A stretch of 64,000 nucleotides of DNA from Utricularia gibba. Lineage: Eukaryota; Streptophyta; Magnoliopsida; Lamiales; Lentibulariaceae. A program made the position numbers and the translations under genes. The stretch's first letter is position 1, and each line of letters begins with the position of its first letter. Location: the NCBI GenBank assembly GCA_002189035.1, contig CM007989.1, forward strand, positions 3,472,001-3,536,000, written 5' to 3'. The notes beneath the pieces are model-generated. The model did no database searches, had not been told where the DNA came from, and saw nothing but the letters and a program-made list of their open reading frames with translations. This document shows, piece after piece, positions 1-11,568 of this stretch.

Positions 1-336
1 CATTGAGTCCATTTTCGCCCCAACTCCATCCTTCCCACGAACCTCATGAATCTCATGGATCCTTCCCGTGTAAAACAACACCCGCTCTGTCAACGTCGTC
101 TTCCCGGAATCAATATGTGCCGATATCCCAATGTTTCGGACTCTGTGTAAGGAATCCTTCCACACTGCCTCCTTCTCCTCCCTAATCCGTGCCGCCGCAG
201 CACTTCCTGCTGAGAAATGGCGGAGATTCACCTTCCCAGCTATCAGGGCCGCCACCGGCGTGGGTTGTGGGGTTGCTCCAACACAAAGAGAGTAGAGAAC
301 TCGCGCACAATGCGATCGGGCGGTTCGAGCCGCCAT
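1..336 (-). CDS. MEFG1: Mitochondrial translation elongation factor G, 5' exon (partial)
   Basis: The first 112 codons of a GTPase that translocates the mitochondrial ribosome along mRNA; the gene continues past the left window edge. The start is the ATG at 336-334 ([10 protein letters not shown]...). Residues 1-55 are rich in Ala/Arg/Ser with almost no acidic residues, as expected for a mitochondrial presequence. The mature domain follows with [20 protein letters not shown], whose AHIDSGKT is the G1 P-loop of translational GTPases, then [20 protein letters not shown] and KMDSM leading into switch I. The [13 protein letters not shown] stretch is typical of mtEF-G1 rather than of plastid EF-G. 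No frame break is seen. The DUO1-like gene upstream lies on the same strand and ends 415 bp before this start. Confidence 0.93.
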   Translation of the reverse strand, partial: MAARTARSHCARVLYSLCVGATPQPTPVAALIAGKVNLRHFSAGSAAAARIREEKEAVWKDSLHRVRNIGISAHIDSGKTTLTERVLFYTGRIHEIHEVRGKDGVGAKMDSM

Positions 337-750
337 CTTGATATGTATGCTCACTCAATCACTACCTAGCACCCCAACACTGTAATGTCGAGGAAGAATA
401 TGGAATCAATAAATTGTTCGGCAAAAATTCAACCTTTTCAACAAAACCCGACGCCCTTGTCGTCTGCAAGGGTTTTGTTCAAGAGTTAAAGACTAGGGAT
501 TTCTCTCCACTTCCATAAACCCTGAACCAGGACTAGGAAAAGGTCCCTTTTTTAATAATAACAAATCGCAGATTTTTATTGTATATAAAACTGAAGTGCT
601 ATAGATTGAGCTTTGCAGACAAACTGCACAAAAGAATGTGCGCCAACAATACCTGAACACACAGTGCACAAACATCTTGTTAGTTTCAGTACAAGTAATG
701 GTAGCAAACAGCAAATGAGTAGTGGCTGGTGTGAATGAAGTGATCAATCT
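337..750. other. Intergenic: EF-G promoter and MYB 3' flank
   Basis: A 414 bp gap between the EF-G start codon and the stop codon of the upstream same-strand MYB gene. It must hold the EF-G promoter/5' UTR and the MYB 3' UTR. I see no repeat and no convincing coding potential. Confidence 0.6.
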
Positions 751-2216
751 CTAAGACCATTTTGATGGGCTTGGAAGAGGCTCAATCTCATCAAACATAT
801 CCATAGGAGGGAAGTCATCTATGAAGCTGTCTATCGACACCAGGTCGAAGCTCTCGATCTTCACTTCATTGGCTCGAGTGTTCATGTTGATGTCGTAAAG
901 AGGCTGTCCGAAGGGGATGTGAACACCAGAAGTCGGTTCAACCAAATGATTAAAAACATCCATGAAACATGGATCTCCAAGTCTGGTTGTGGCATCTTGG
1001 CTTCCTAGGAAATCCTGTTGCACATGGAAGGACGAAGGGAATGGGAGACCAGCTTGCGACTCTGAGAACATCTTCTTTTCGTCGAAGAAGTCAAAGTGGA
1101 ATGCGGTGTTTCCGCAGAAGCAGCTGATTGGTCGGACGAGCCCTGGTAAGGGAGCATCTTCAAGTGTTCCTGATTCTGATGAGTTCAAACTCATGGCCTG
1201 CAAAAACACATGCTTAGCACTCCTCCCGGTTAATCGGATCCATTTCAACAAAAGAGGAAAAACCAAGAGAATAAAAACGGTAGCATAGAACTTCATTTGA
1301 ACCGCATCATTTTTAGCTTCTCTGGCATACATACAGATCTAGGATAGAAGAATCCTTTTGCAAAAATAGGAAACGGGCTCTTTTCACCTGTGCGCAAGGA
1401 GCAACGGGAAAAGCAGGGGCTTTTACTTCATGGATGCTACTCGAAGCCTTGTTTGGTCGCATCAGTGATGCCCCCTGCAATCGTGAGAGCCTCTTCTGCC
1501 TGCTACTCCAAAAGTTCTTGACATCATTGTCAGTTCTTCCAGTCAAGTAAGTTGCAATCTTCGCCCATTTGTTCCCAAATTGTGCTTGCAAATCAAGCAC
1601 AATTCTCTCTTCACTGGGTGAGAACTTCACCCCACTGTAGCAACATCAATCAAGAAGAATCCGTCAAACATCTGCATTACCTTATATTGTGATCAACACC
1701 ATATACACTTAACATAACAGGAACAGGATTACTCAGGCATTTCGTCATACACATGACCAACAGAACAAACACCTAAACAAAAAGCATCTGAGCTTTGTCG
1801 TAGATGAATCTCAAGCAGGTCAACGCACTTGATAAAGAACACAAAAATCACATTTCTTCTCCAACAGCAAAAACCATAACGAACTACATCAAGAAAACAA
1901 CGGGCAGAGAGTGCACAATCAGGGTAAAAAGAAGCATCAACATCAAAAAATTAACCAAAACAAACCAGGTAAAAAGAACAATTTTCACTTCATACTTCTT
2001 CAGATTGGGGCGGAGTTTGTTCACCCATCGGAGACGACAAGATTTCCCCGTCCTGTTCAACAGGCCTTTGGATCGAATGGAGCTCCAGTCCCTCGGTCCA
2101 TTCTTCTTGACATGATTGATCAAAATTTGATCCTCTTCAGGTTTCCATGGACCTTTCTTCACCTCCTCCATTTCACCATACTTCACCATCTTCCTCTTTC
2201 CTCGTTCCATTACCAC
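751..2216 (-). CDS. DUO1: DUO1-like R2R3-MYB transcription factor
   Basis: Three exons: 1996-2216, 1388-1634 and 751-1197, giving 304 residues. In the family, DUO1 is the male-germline MYB needed for generative-cell division and sperm gene expression. R2 runs from KKGPWKPEEDQ through DWSSIRSKG to CRLRWVNKLRPNLK. R3 follows with NGVKFSPSEERIVLDLQ, FGNKWAKIATYLTGRTDNDV and KNFWSSRQKRL. Splicing after NLK gives NLKNGVKF, matching the NLKNGCKF linker with its extra Lys that marks DUO1 and separates it from ordinary R2R3-MYBs. The C-terminus is acidic (SIDSFIDDFPPMDMFDEIEP), like the DUO1 activation region. Exon 1 contains a miR159-type site. The start could also be one of three further in-frame ATGs within the next 16 codons; all keep R2. 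Confidence 0.88.
2067..2087 (-). promoter_or_regulatory. Predicted miR159 target site in MYB exon 1
   Basis: A 21-nt window encoding WSSIRSK of R2. Its antisense matches miR159a, as I recall that sequence, at 18 of 21 positions. Counting from the miRNA 5' end, the differences are at 8 and 20 (both G:U wobbles) and 12 (one mismatch). miR159 regulation of DUO1 is reported in Arabidopsis and its site lies in the same R2 codons. Confidence 0.75.
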
Positions 2217-5173
2217 TCGTTCACCAACCTCACTCTAAAAACCAAAATATACAGAAAAGTGGAACTCAAGAGTAGCTTCATGCATCCGAGAATTTAGCGA
2301 TCGTGCTAGATAGTCTCTGCATGTTCTCGCAGCATATTAACCATTTTTACTCCCTTTTTGTATCATGAAGGTGACGACGGTTAACAAGACGGTTATCTTT
2401 CCCCCACTTATCCAATTTTCTCTCGTGGAGTGCAATTACGTAAGTACCCTCCTCTTTCCCGGAACAGGCCCAATGGGCTTTCCCGGACCCATCCCCAGCC
2501 CGTTGATAATGAATGCTACTTGATATAACTGTATTTAATAACATAATACACTACCCACTATATATATATATATTTTTTTCTTTCTAATTAATAAAACTAT
2601 TTAAACACATGGCAATTTGCATATAACAAAATAATACTTTTCTCATTTAATCTAAATAATAGAGGACAAGGGAGCAACTGAACTGGTGGGGATGTTGGAG
2701 ACTCAATAAAAATCTTAAAGCACTTGCCTCACCACATCTCATTATTTACTTGATATGTTATCCACATTCAGCGTTTATGGTTTTGAGTTTAGGTTTTTGG
2801 AATAATGTATTGATCATTTCTATCACCCCATATGAGATGGAATGAAAGGGGGTTCATCTCTCACAAATAATAAGAATAATAAAAAAAAAGGACAATTGTA
2901 AAGAAAAAAAAAAGGCAAATGGGAGTTCAGAGGGACAGAAATGGAGACACAGAAAGAGACAGGATGGTGGATGGAGTTGCTGCAATTATTACCTCCCAAT
3001 GAATGAGAGGTGGGGCCCCCCAAATGTTGTAATGATTTGCTAGGGAATTAAATGACCTATACTGCTCTCATCAGGCCATGCCATATCCCTATCATTTCTC
3101 AATCACCACTCTCTCCCTTTGGTCAATTTAAAAAATAAACAAAGTTCTTGAAAATGTGTCTTTACAATTTTTATCAAATCAATCCCTATTTTGAGCTTTT
3201 AAAAATTATAGTTGAAATTTTTTAACTCACATAATATTTATAATAAATATTGCATTAATTTCAAGAAAATCATGAAACTAATTCACAATTTTTATTATAT
3301 TTATTTGATTACTACTAAGTCTAAAATTATTTACAAAAGCGATCATTGTATTTTTTTTTACATACTATATCTAAAATTTTACATATGCAATAACTACTTA
3401 TGTCACACACTTAAAATAAGGTGATCGTTTTTATAATACACCCATTAAATCCACCCACCCTTCTCATCGTTAGTTCTACACATTTATTTTCTCCCTGAAC
3501 TTGTATTTCTGAAAAATTATTAAAAAAATATTTTTTTATCAAATATCAATAACTTTTACTTAATAAAACATAAATATAGTATAAATTATTATCTTAGGAA
3601 GTGTTACAACCTTTGTGGAAGTTATTTTTGAAAAATGGGACCGAATAAAGATTTAATTTGGTTGCAAAACACGTGGTTTATTGGTTTATTAATATTAAAA
3701 ATTGATAGACTGTGGACCAAATATGGACTCCCATGACTAGGGTGGCAGAGTGAATGGGGTTGGTATCTTGAATTTAAATGCACAGTGAGACCATCCACAT
3801 TGAACGCACCTCAAATTGTATTTAATAAGTGTCACATTTATTTTATATTATGCTCTTTTATTTTATTGTACTTGGTTTTGGCCTCTACATCCACCCCATA
3901 TCATTTAACCATCATCCTTACCCACACAGGCATGTATGTATGTCAACACTACACTGCACTGCAATTATTATTATTTTTTTTATGGACTGGGTTGGGAAAC
4001 TGGGGTGGTTGGGTAAATATGTCGAAATAGGGGGAGGATTTGAGATTTACACAAGTCGATAAAGCAATTTGAAAAAGGTTGACCCAAGCATTTATCTAAT
4101 GATTGCGAGAGGATTGGATTTGTGGGTGTGAAGGGAGACAGGCAATAAAAATTGTGGGCACTATGGTTTCTTCCCTCTTTCTCATTGGTTTATTTTGAAA
4201 ATTTAATAATAATAATCATATTTTTCAAAAAATAAAAATAAAAGAGAATGTCCGGGGCCCACTTCTGGGTTCACTTTCATTCCCACGTGATCATCACCCC
4301 CATCCACTTCCCCACCTGTCCCTCTCCCCTTCATCATTGTAGACAACTGAGTTTTCAAATCCTCCTTATTAAATAAATTATTCTGTTTTATCACGTCAGA
4401 TAACCATTTTTCTCCAGTAAATAAATTATTTTTTTATTGAAATAGTTTTTAATTTAATTCGAAAATTACAGAAACCCAATTTTTAATTTTTTAATAATTC
4501 GCACGGATTAAAAAAAACGTAAATTTTAGTAAAAGGCAACAGGCGGGCGGGCAGGCAGCCAGCCAATGATGATGATGATTGCCTCCACGTGAAGGTGAAC
4601 CCGGCGCTGGTCATCCACGTGATCTGACCCCTCTTTGTAGCTACTGCTTGTCCATGGACTTTAATTCCGGCATCCCACCACGGAGCGAAACTCACCCGAA
4701 GCAGCAACCCTAAAAAGAACATTGGTTGCAGGTTTAATGGGAGGTGGGGAGGAGTCAAGTCAAAAGGAATTTACTCACAAGAGGCCATGGGAGGTGATAA
4801 ATGTATGGTTAGAGTTAGAGGAGGAGATCATAAATGCGGGGGGGGAAAGGTTAGGAAGCCCCATCATTTATGTTTGGCTTTGGCTGCACAGACGCATCAT
4901 TGGACATCTGCATTGTGTCTATCTATCTCTGTATCCGCCTAGGTGCCTGCCTGCCTCTGCCTCTGCCTCTGCCTCCCCTCTCCCTCTATACAATACAAGA
5001 CCTTCCTTCCCTCCCTCCGGAATCCCATTAAACCACCATCATCCTTGTATTGGCTCTGCGCTTCCCTCTAAAAAGCTGCTCTGGGGAAAAAGAGCATCCC
5101 CATTTCTTCCCATCTTGTCTCCGATTCTAATCTTTGGTTTTTCCCCTGTTTCGAGCTTGCGGGTTGAGGTAGA
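2217..5173. other. Long intergenic region, upstream of HD-Zip II gene
   Basis: About 3 kb, strongly AT-rich from 2540 to 4520, with poly-A/T tracts and no conserved ORF. The last ~250 bp before 5174 are CT-rich, including several CTGCCT-like units near 4935-4980, typical of a plant 5' UTR/core promoter. Three G-boxes in it are listed separately. Confidence 0.6.
4284..4621. promoter_or_regulatory. Three CACGTG G-boxes upstream of HD-Zip II gene
   Basis: Perfect palindromic CACGTG occurs at 4284-4289, 4586-4591 and 4616-4621, that is ~890, 588 and 558 bp before the HD-Zip II start. G-boxes bind bHLH (PIF) and bZIP factors, and HD-Zip II genes of this clade are established shade/PIF targets. 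The functional link here is inference. Confidence 0.45.
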
Positions 5174-6383
5174 ATGGCGGAGGAGGTTGGATTAGGGCTT
5201 AGTTTGAGTTTGGGGTTCCCGGAGAAGGCGCCGCCGCCGCCTGCGGCTGGCCCCTTTCCCTTGAATCTGTTCAGATCTCCGTTGCAGATGGGGCAGCAGG
5301 GGAAGTCTGGGAGAGGGGAGCAGTTTCGTACCAGTGGTGCGGGTAAAATCGTGTTTATTGGGTGAGAAAGTTTGGTTCTTTTGCAGATGGGGTTCTTAGA
5401 TTTTTATTGATTTGCAGATGGGAGTTTGGAGAATCGATCGGTGTTTCGAGGGATCGACATGAATAGGGCTGCGACGTCAGTGATCGATTGCGATGAGGAC
5501 GCGATGGCTTCGTCTCCGAACAGTACGGTTTCCAGTCTTAGCGGGAAGAGGAGCGAGAGGGAGGAGAACGACGGCGAGAGGGCTTGTAGTTCCCTTGAGA
5601 TTGACGACGACGGCGGCGACCCCTCAGCCAAGAAGAAGCTCCGGTTGTCCAAGGAGCAAGCGGCGGTCCTCGAAGAGACGTTCAAGGAGCACAATACGCT
5701 CAATCCTGTAACGTCCCTCTCGCAGAGTCACCTGTCAGGGCTGTCTTCCTCATTTCACCTAATAACCGTTGTCTTCTTCTGGTCGTTGCAGAAGCAAAAG
5801 AAGGAGTTGGCGATTCAGTTGAAGCTTCAGCCCAGACAAGTCGAGGTTTGGTTTCAGAACCGAAGGGCAAGGTTAGTAATTTTTCGCTTTCCGAAGGGCA
5901 TTCTCGTCTTTCTCGCATTCAAAAAGAACTCGTCGGAGTCAAACCTTTTGTTAGCTTTACAGCAGCAAAACGCTGTGAATCTACTGATGAGTTTGTTTAT
6001 CTTTATCCAAGTTTGACACGTTCAGCAATGCACTCGATGAATGCAGGACGAAACTGAAGCAGACGGAAGTGGACTGCGAGTATCTCCGGCGTTGTTGCGA
6101 TAACCTGACTGAGGAAAACCGCCGGCTGCAGAAGGAGTTGACGGAGCTACGGGCCTTGAAGCTTTCACCGCAATTCTACATGAACATGAGCCCTCCGACG
6201 ACTCTCATCATGTGCCCACAATGCGAGCGCGTCAACGTCTCATCGACCACGGCATCTTCCGCCGTTGGTGCTGTTACGCCCCCCCGGCAGGCGGCGCACC
6301 ATCAGCGGACATTGCCAGTCAACTCATGGGCGGCAGCCATTTTTGCATCACAGCCTCCCGATGCAAACCGCCCCAGAACATAG
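5174..6383 (+). CDS. HAT3: HD-Zip class II transcription factor (HAT3/ATHB4 clade)
   Basis: Four exons: 5174-5342, 5418-5707, 5792-5871 and 6047-6383, giving 291 residues. The N-terminus carries an EAR-type repressor motif, LGLSLSLGF, and the clade motifs FRGIDMNR and [18 protein letters not shown]. The homeodomain begins [20 protein letters not shown]; the third helix [12 protein letters not shown] is split by an intron between Ala and Arg, as in other HD-Zip genes. A leucine zipper follows directly ([20 protein letters not shown]). The class II redox motif appears as CPQCE after MSPPTTLIM. Such factors repress transcription in shade avoidance, leaf polarity and auxin response. [20 protein letters not shown] places it with HAT3/ATHB4 rather than the HAT22 group. 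All splice sites are GT-AG and the frame is intact. Confidence 0.92.
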
Positions 6384-6831
6384 TCGATCACCTTCCTTGA
6401 ATGATCAGCCTTTTTCATTCCTTGGAGTTGTGGAAATTAGTTGGTTGCTTTATTTGTTTTGGGTTTCCAACTTGAGATTCATTAGCTCATAAGCTTGTTG
6501 TTTGATCATCCAAGTGAGGTTATGTTTTGAAAAATGCTTGTGTATTGAGGATTAGGGCAACCATTCCCATAGCCATGTGAATCATTCCCCAATCTCAAAT
6601 ATTTCATTATCTGACATAACTACACATGCAGAAGGAAATCATCAACAGCTTACAGTGTTCTTCTATCAAACACACATACAGTGCTCTTCAGCATGCATGA
6701 ACACAGTGCATGGCTTGTCATCATTACCATGTGCAGGAAAAAATGAGACTTGACTGCTCACATGGAAGTGATGAGCAATTTGTATTTCGCTACTAGGATG
6801 ACCACTTTATGAGAATAATGGAATAAGACGT
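6384..6831. other. Convergent intergenic region
   Basis: A 448 bp gap between the convergent 3' ends of the HD-Zip II gene (+) and ARPC5 (-). It holds both 3' UTRs. I see no other feature. Confidence 0.6.
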
Positions 6832-7951
6832 TTATACCGTATTGGCCTTGTCCGCCAGCGACCGGAGTATGCATCCTAGGCCGGCGCGCTGTGTCAACTT
6901 CTCGTGAATTCGCAGACATTGATCGCAGGTGGGTCTGTCTCCTGTTGATAAGCCCCTGTACAAGTACCTGTTCAACGAATTCAAATGTTTCCTTCATGGA
7001 TCCAGACATCAAGGAACTAATAATACTGAGGAAATATACACAAAACAAGCCTCTAAAAGATGGCAGTGGAGTTCTGCCACGAACACATAAGTACAAGAAC
7101 AAGGACTATCTCGTATATTTAGTTGTGTTCAGATTCTGGATCTGAATTAAGATCACAAGTTAACCGACATATGAAACCATATTTCAAATATAAATTACAA
7201 AACAAGCACTTTTGGAACTCCATAGATGGAGTTAAATTCAGCAACGAAGAGAGGGCTTCGCATCACACCAAAGGATCAAGTCAAGAGACATAAAAAATCT
7301 TGTGAGGTTAAGCATCGAATTATCAACCATAATTCGCTAATTCAAGAGAAATAATGAGGTGCCGAAGATATCAGCGTGATCTGAAGATAGTGGAAAACCC
7401 ATGAAAAAAACTCTAGTGCAGGCAAAGTGGTCATAACAATGAAATCCCTTTTCAAAGGGATCAAAAGGAAACTTAAGCATACAATTTCATACCCAAAGAA
7501 ACACCAACAATGAATGGACTTACTTCATTAGAACATCATAGTACTCCGGATCAAGAGAAGACAGCAAGCTATCCACATCCTTAATCGCCATTATCGCCCT
7601 ATGCACCACAATCCAGTTTGCCGACTAGGAAACAAAATAGACATCAAATAAATCAGCAACCCAATAAAACCCTGATTGAAAAGGAGAAAACTTTACCCAC
7701 GATCATTACCTTACAACGCTCGTCCTTGGTAAGAGGAGGAGATCCTTCAAGAGATGTCTTCAGGGCTTCCACTGGCTTGTACCTGAACCGATTCAAGAAT
7801 CAAATTAGAACTCTCAAGTGAAAGAGACCGATTGCGACGTGGGTTCAGGATCACCATACTGCTTGAGCAAGCTCTCGATTTTGCGGGACTTGTGCTCGAT
7901 TCTACTGAAAATAGCCTCTGCATTTTCGGCTTCTTCGAATTCTGCAGCCAT
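6832..7951 (-). CDS. ARPC5: ARP2/3 complex subunit 5 (p16)
   Basis: Four exons: 7860-7951, 7710-7782, 7524-7624 and 6832-6967, giving 133 residues. ARPC5 is the small alpha-helical subunit of the ARP2/3 complex, which nucleates branched actin; plant mutants show the crooked/distorted trichome class. Diagnostic stretches in order: FEEAENAEAIFSRIEHKSRK, IESLLKQYKPVEALKTSLEG, KDERCKSANWIVVHRAIMAI, DPEYYDVLMKYLYRGLSTGD, RPTCDQCLRIHEKLTQRAGL and the end GCILRSLADKANTV. Each junction restores a conserved codon, and the length matches plant orthologues (~132 aa). It is head-to-head with the phosphatase gene starting at 8429, with 477 bp between start codons. Confidence 0.93.
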
Positions 7952-8428
7952 TGAACAATTACAATTTCACAATTGATCCCGGAAAATACACACAAACGCT
8001 TTACCCCTTTTTCCCCAATTTTGTAAAATATAATATATTTTTTCTAATTTCTGACTTTATTAATATTATTACAATTTACAAACGTACAATGGAAAAAGTG
8101 TCTAATTTTAGGGGAAAATGTTATTACAAAACTCTGAAATATTTTGCTAAAATTAGTCAATTCGATTTCAATCGAGACGCGAAACACGATAAATCCTGAT
8201 TCTGCGATAGATTGTGCATAAAAGTTGGGTAAGGATTCTGGAGTGGGTTTCCGTCGTGGGGTGTTGAAGGTGAGATTGTGTGTATATGAATTGGGAATTT
8301 GCTTTCCTTTTGGGATTGTTTCTGGGTAGGGTTCCGCTGGCGGGTTTCTATTGTTCTTGTTGCTGGATCATTCGTGGGCAAAATTCGATCTTAACATATC
8401 CCTAAAAAACTGGTCGGGTTCTATTGAA
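7952..8428. promoter_or_regulatory. Shared bidirectional promoter region (ARPC5 / PTPMT)
   Basis: A 477 bp interval between two divergent start codons. It must contain both promoters and 5' UTRs. The half near ARPC5 is AT-rich, the half near the phosphatase less so. No clear TATA box decides either transcription start. Confidence 0.5.
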
Positions 8429-10283
8429 ATGCGTATCGAAGAGCTGAAAGAAGGGGACGCTGAATCAAATGGGCAGCAAAAGCACAGCGGTTTCTCTGGA
8501 GGTGCTACTGTTGTCTTTGATGCGAAAGTGATGCTGGTTGGAGTTGGTGCTCGCGCTCTTTTTTATCCCACTTTGCTCTATAACGTTGTCAGATACGTAA
8601 TGGAGCCTGAGTTTCATTGGTGGGATAGGGTTGATGAGGTAATTTTGGGTAATTTCATTGTAGTGATCTCAATTCCTTCCAAGCTGTTTTTTGAATGATG
8701 AAGCACCAGGAGTGTCTCCTCCAATTCTTTTGGTTGATCCTGTACCAACCCAAGATTGTCACTTGGTCTTTTTTTTTTTCGAATTTCGTTTAAAAATTGT
8801 TTTTTTATATCAAACGACTCAAATTTGTTGTGGCACTTTTGCTCAGAACATGGTATGTTGCCATTGCTGCCATGCTTTTGGTGAAGTATGTGTCATCAGG
8901 CTGACAAACGTGTTACTGTATACATTGTCATGCATCTTTATCTACTTGTGCTGGGTGCTGTTGATTAACTTGAGGCTTTTCGTAGCACCTTTTGCTCGGG
9001 GCTGTTCCATTTCCCAATGATGTTCCTCGCCTGAAGGCTCTTGGGGTATGTGGAGTTGTTACCTTGAATGAACCGTACGAGACCCTAGTTCCAACATCTT
9101 TGTATCATGTAAGATTTAGTTTATGCAACTACCCGTTCCAAATGATGTTTTTCTTGTTGAACTGGGTCATTTCTTGGTAATCTCATCTGATTTTATCCCC
9201 CTGTGTTTTCTGGATTTTGGTATCAATGAGGGGCAAGGATGTCCATTGAAAATGGGATTTTTTATTGCTATCATCCAGTCAACTTTATTGATGTGCCTGC
9301 ATTAACCATAAGCTGATCAACTTTTGCTTATACTGTAGCATCACGGCATTGATCACCTCGTTATTCCCACAAGAGATTATCTCTTCGCTCCAGTGCTGCA
9401 GGCTATTCACCAAGCTGTTGAATTTATTCATAGTAAGTAACGTGAACATGCTCATAATGTGCAATTGGCTTGCACCCTTGATCTCTCTCTCTCTTAACTC
9501 AGATGGCATTCAATAAACCAATTCTTCTCTATATTACCGTCTTCTATTGTGCTTGTCAGGGAATTCACTTTCAGGTGGAACTACTTATGTGCATTGTAAG
9601 GCTGGCCGTGGACGTAGCACTACTGTTGTGCTTTGTTATCTGGTAAGTTTCACTGAATAACAGAAAAATTTCTTACTGATCTGGTAACGTTTTTTCCCAT
9701 GAATGTCTTGCTTGAGATTATTGGTCCATCTCTAAATCTATTATTCTCAGATTAAGCACAAGCAAATGACCCCAGAGAATGCGTATGAATACGTGAGGTC
9801 CATCAGACCAAGGGTCCTGCTAGCTCCCACCCAATGGAAGGTACAATTAAGATTTTTGGACACCAGGAATTTTTTGCATAATCAAATGTTGGACACTGGG
9901 AAGACTTAAGCTTCTTCTTCTTTTTCACAATTCAATAGGCTGTTCAAGATTATTACACTAGGTTGAATAGTGCCAAGTCTGCTAGTACGATCGATAGCAG
10001 TTCGTCTAGTAAAGCTCTAACTTTTCCAGAAAAGGCTATCTCAGATGACCTGGATTACAGTTCTTTGGTTTTGGTTACGGAGTCTGACCTTGTGGGTTAC
10101 GAAGAAGAGATCCGTGGTTCAATTGCGAGATTCGTTGAAGCAAACCTTGCTTGCAGGGTCCATTTCGCTCGTCAGGCAGTTATGTCCAAACTGTCTTTCC
10201 TATGGCCTTTGCAGAAATCACCAAGTCAACCAGCCCCCATCCATGTTACCATCAACATGGGTGTTGACATCCATGTTTGCTGA
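8429..10283 (+). CDS. PTPMT1: PTPMT-type phosphatidylglycerophosphate phosphatase
   Basis: Six exons: 8429-8638, 8986-9108, 9339-9432, 9560-9642, 9751-9840 and 9939-10283, giving 314 residues. The active-site loop is HCKAGRGRST (Cys-x5-Arg, with Lys-Ala-Gly-Arg-Gly as in PTPMT1 proteins). The N-terminal block ALFYPTLLYNVVRYVMEP and FHWWDRVDEHLLLGAVPFP, then LNEPYETLVPTSLY and IPTRDYLFAP, match plant PTPMT/DSP8. PTPMT1 dephosphorylates PGP to phosphatidylglycerol in mitochondrial cardiolipin synthesis; plant proteins were first called dual-specificity phosphatases. YVRSIRPRVLLAPTQWKAVQ closes the domain. Residues past ~220 form a low-conservation tail whose start (STIDSSSSSKAL) is Ser-rich. 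The start MRIEELKEGD is the first ATG with family-like sequence; a 26-residue in-frame extension looks unconserved. Confidence 0.87.
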
Positions 10284-10694
10284 ACTGACCAACACTCGTC
10301 GGAGATGATGTTTCCGTTCGTTGGAGACATGCAATCGAGAAGTTTGCAAGTGGAGATGATGTTTTTCTCTTCCGCACACACATACTTGCCACAGAAGTGA
10401 TGATTATACATCCTGGGTTTCCATTCCATATGGTCGTCGTAAAGTTATAGAGTCTATACTAAAATTTATTGCACGATGTCATGCTTGTAAATACATCGAT
10501 TTGCTATGTATATCATTTACAAACATTCTCCATCTCTATTCTGGTTGGTACAGGCGATTCGTAACGTTTGGATCGTCTCTCTGAAAAATTTCCCCGAATT
10601 AAGATATACAGTTGCATCAATTTAGCGATGATTGTTCAGACCTCATGGGGGTTTGGATCATCTCTCCGATACATTGCTCCGACCTGACTGATAT
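10284..10694. other. Intergenic, 3' flank of PTPMT gene
   Basis: A 411 bp stretch containing the presumed 3' UTR. No conserved coding sequence is seen. Confidence 0.5.
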
Positions 10695-11242
10695 TAGAGA
10701 TGAAAGTTGGGCCGGGTCGGGCCGGTCCAACCCTATTTCAACGAGCCTCGTCGACTTTCGGGTTAGGGTCGGCCTAAAGCCCGATTATATAAAAGTATGA
10801 TTCATATGGCTCTAGCCCGATTATTCATTGAGCCGGGCTGGCCCTACCCGGCCCACGCGCCTATCATATTATAAATAAAAAATTATAAATATTAATATAC
10901 ATTTTAATATTATTTAAATAATTTATAGACAAGAATTAAAATTATTATATAAATTATTAATTCATAGTATATATCCTAAAAATAAATTAGTGTATATAAA
11001 ATAACTTTAAATTATTTAAAATTAAATATAATTATAATTATTATACATAAAAACCATATTTTTAAATTGGCTCTAGGCCCGTCCGGTTTTAAGTCTCGAA
11101 GCCCAATCGATCCTAAGGGCTTAGGGCTTTGGGCCAGAAAACCCGATATGTTTTCGGGTCATCAATATTTAGGTTCAAACCCGATGTTTTTTAGGGTCGG
11201 GCCGGGCCGACCCACGGGCTTGGGCTTCAACTTTCATCCCTA
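10695..11242. mobile_element. MITE-like element with GGGCC-rich inverted ends
   Basis: A 548 bp block whose left end (tagagatgaaagttgggcc) matches the reverse complement of its right end (tagggatgaaagttgaagcc). Both ends continue into GGGCCGG-rich subterminal arrays. The core, ~10861-11070, is nearly pure A/T. There is no ORF. This architecture resembles non-autonomous hAT-type MITEs of plants. I could not settle an exact 8 bp target duplication, so the class is tentative. Confidence 0.5.
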
Positions 11243-11568
11243 ATCTTAACACTTGTTTTACCTGGGCCTTATCTGTTTGAGTTGCGGTGGTGTTGGCCCT
11301 GATTATTAATCTAGCCCATAAAAATCAGTTATCCATTTAGATCCTGGTGTTCCACAAATCCCTAGCGACGTCGACTCTGCATCTGCCACCGTGAAGGCCG
11401 CCGCCGTGGCTCAGAGAGGATTTTCGCATGAGTGTTTCTCCAAGTATTGATTGGAAGTGATTTTTTTCTCGTGTTTATTGATCAATTGGATTCTTTTATT
11501 TATATTTGCGTTCCACAGTATCATAGTGGCCCTAAACGACTCTTTACCCTCCTCCAATCTGAGCAAAC

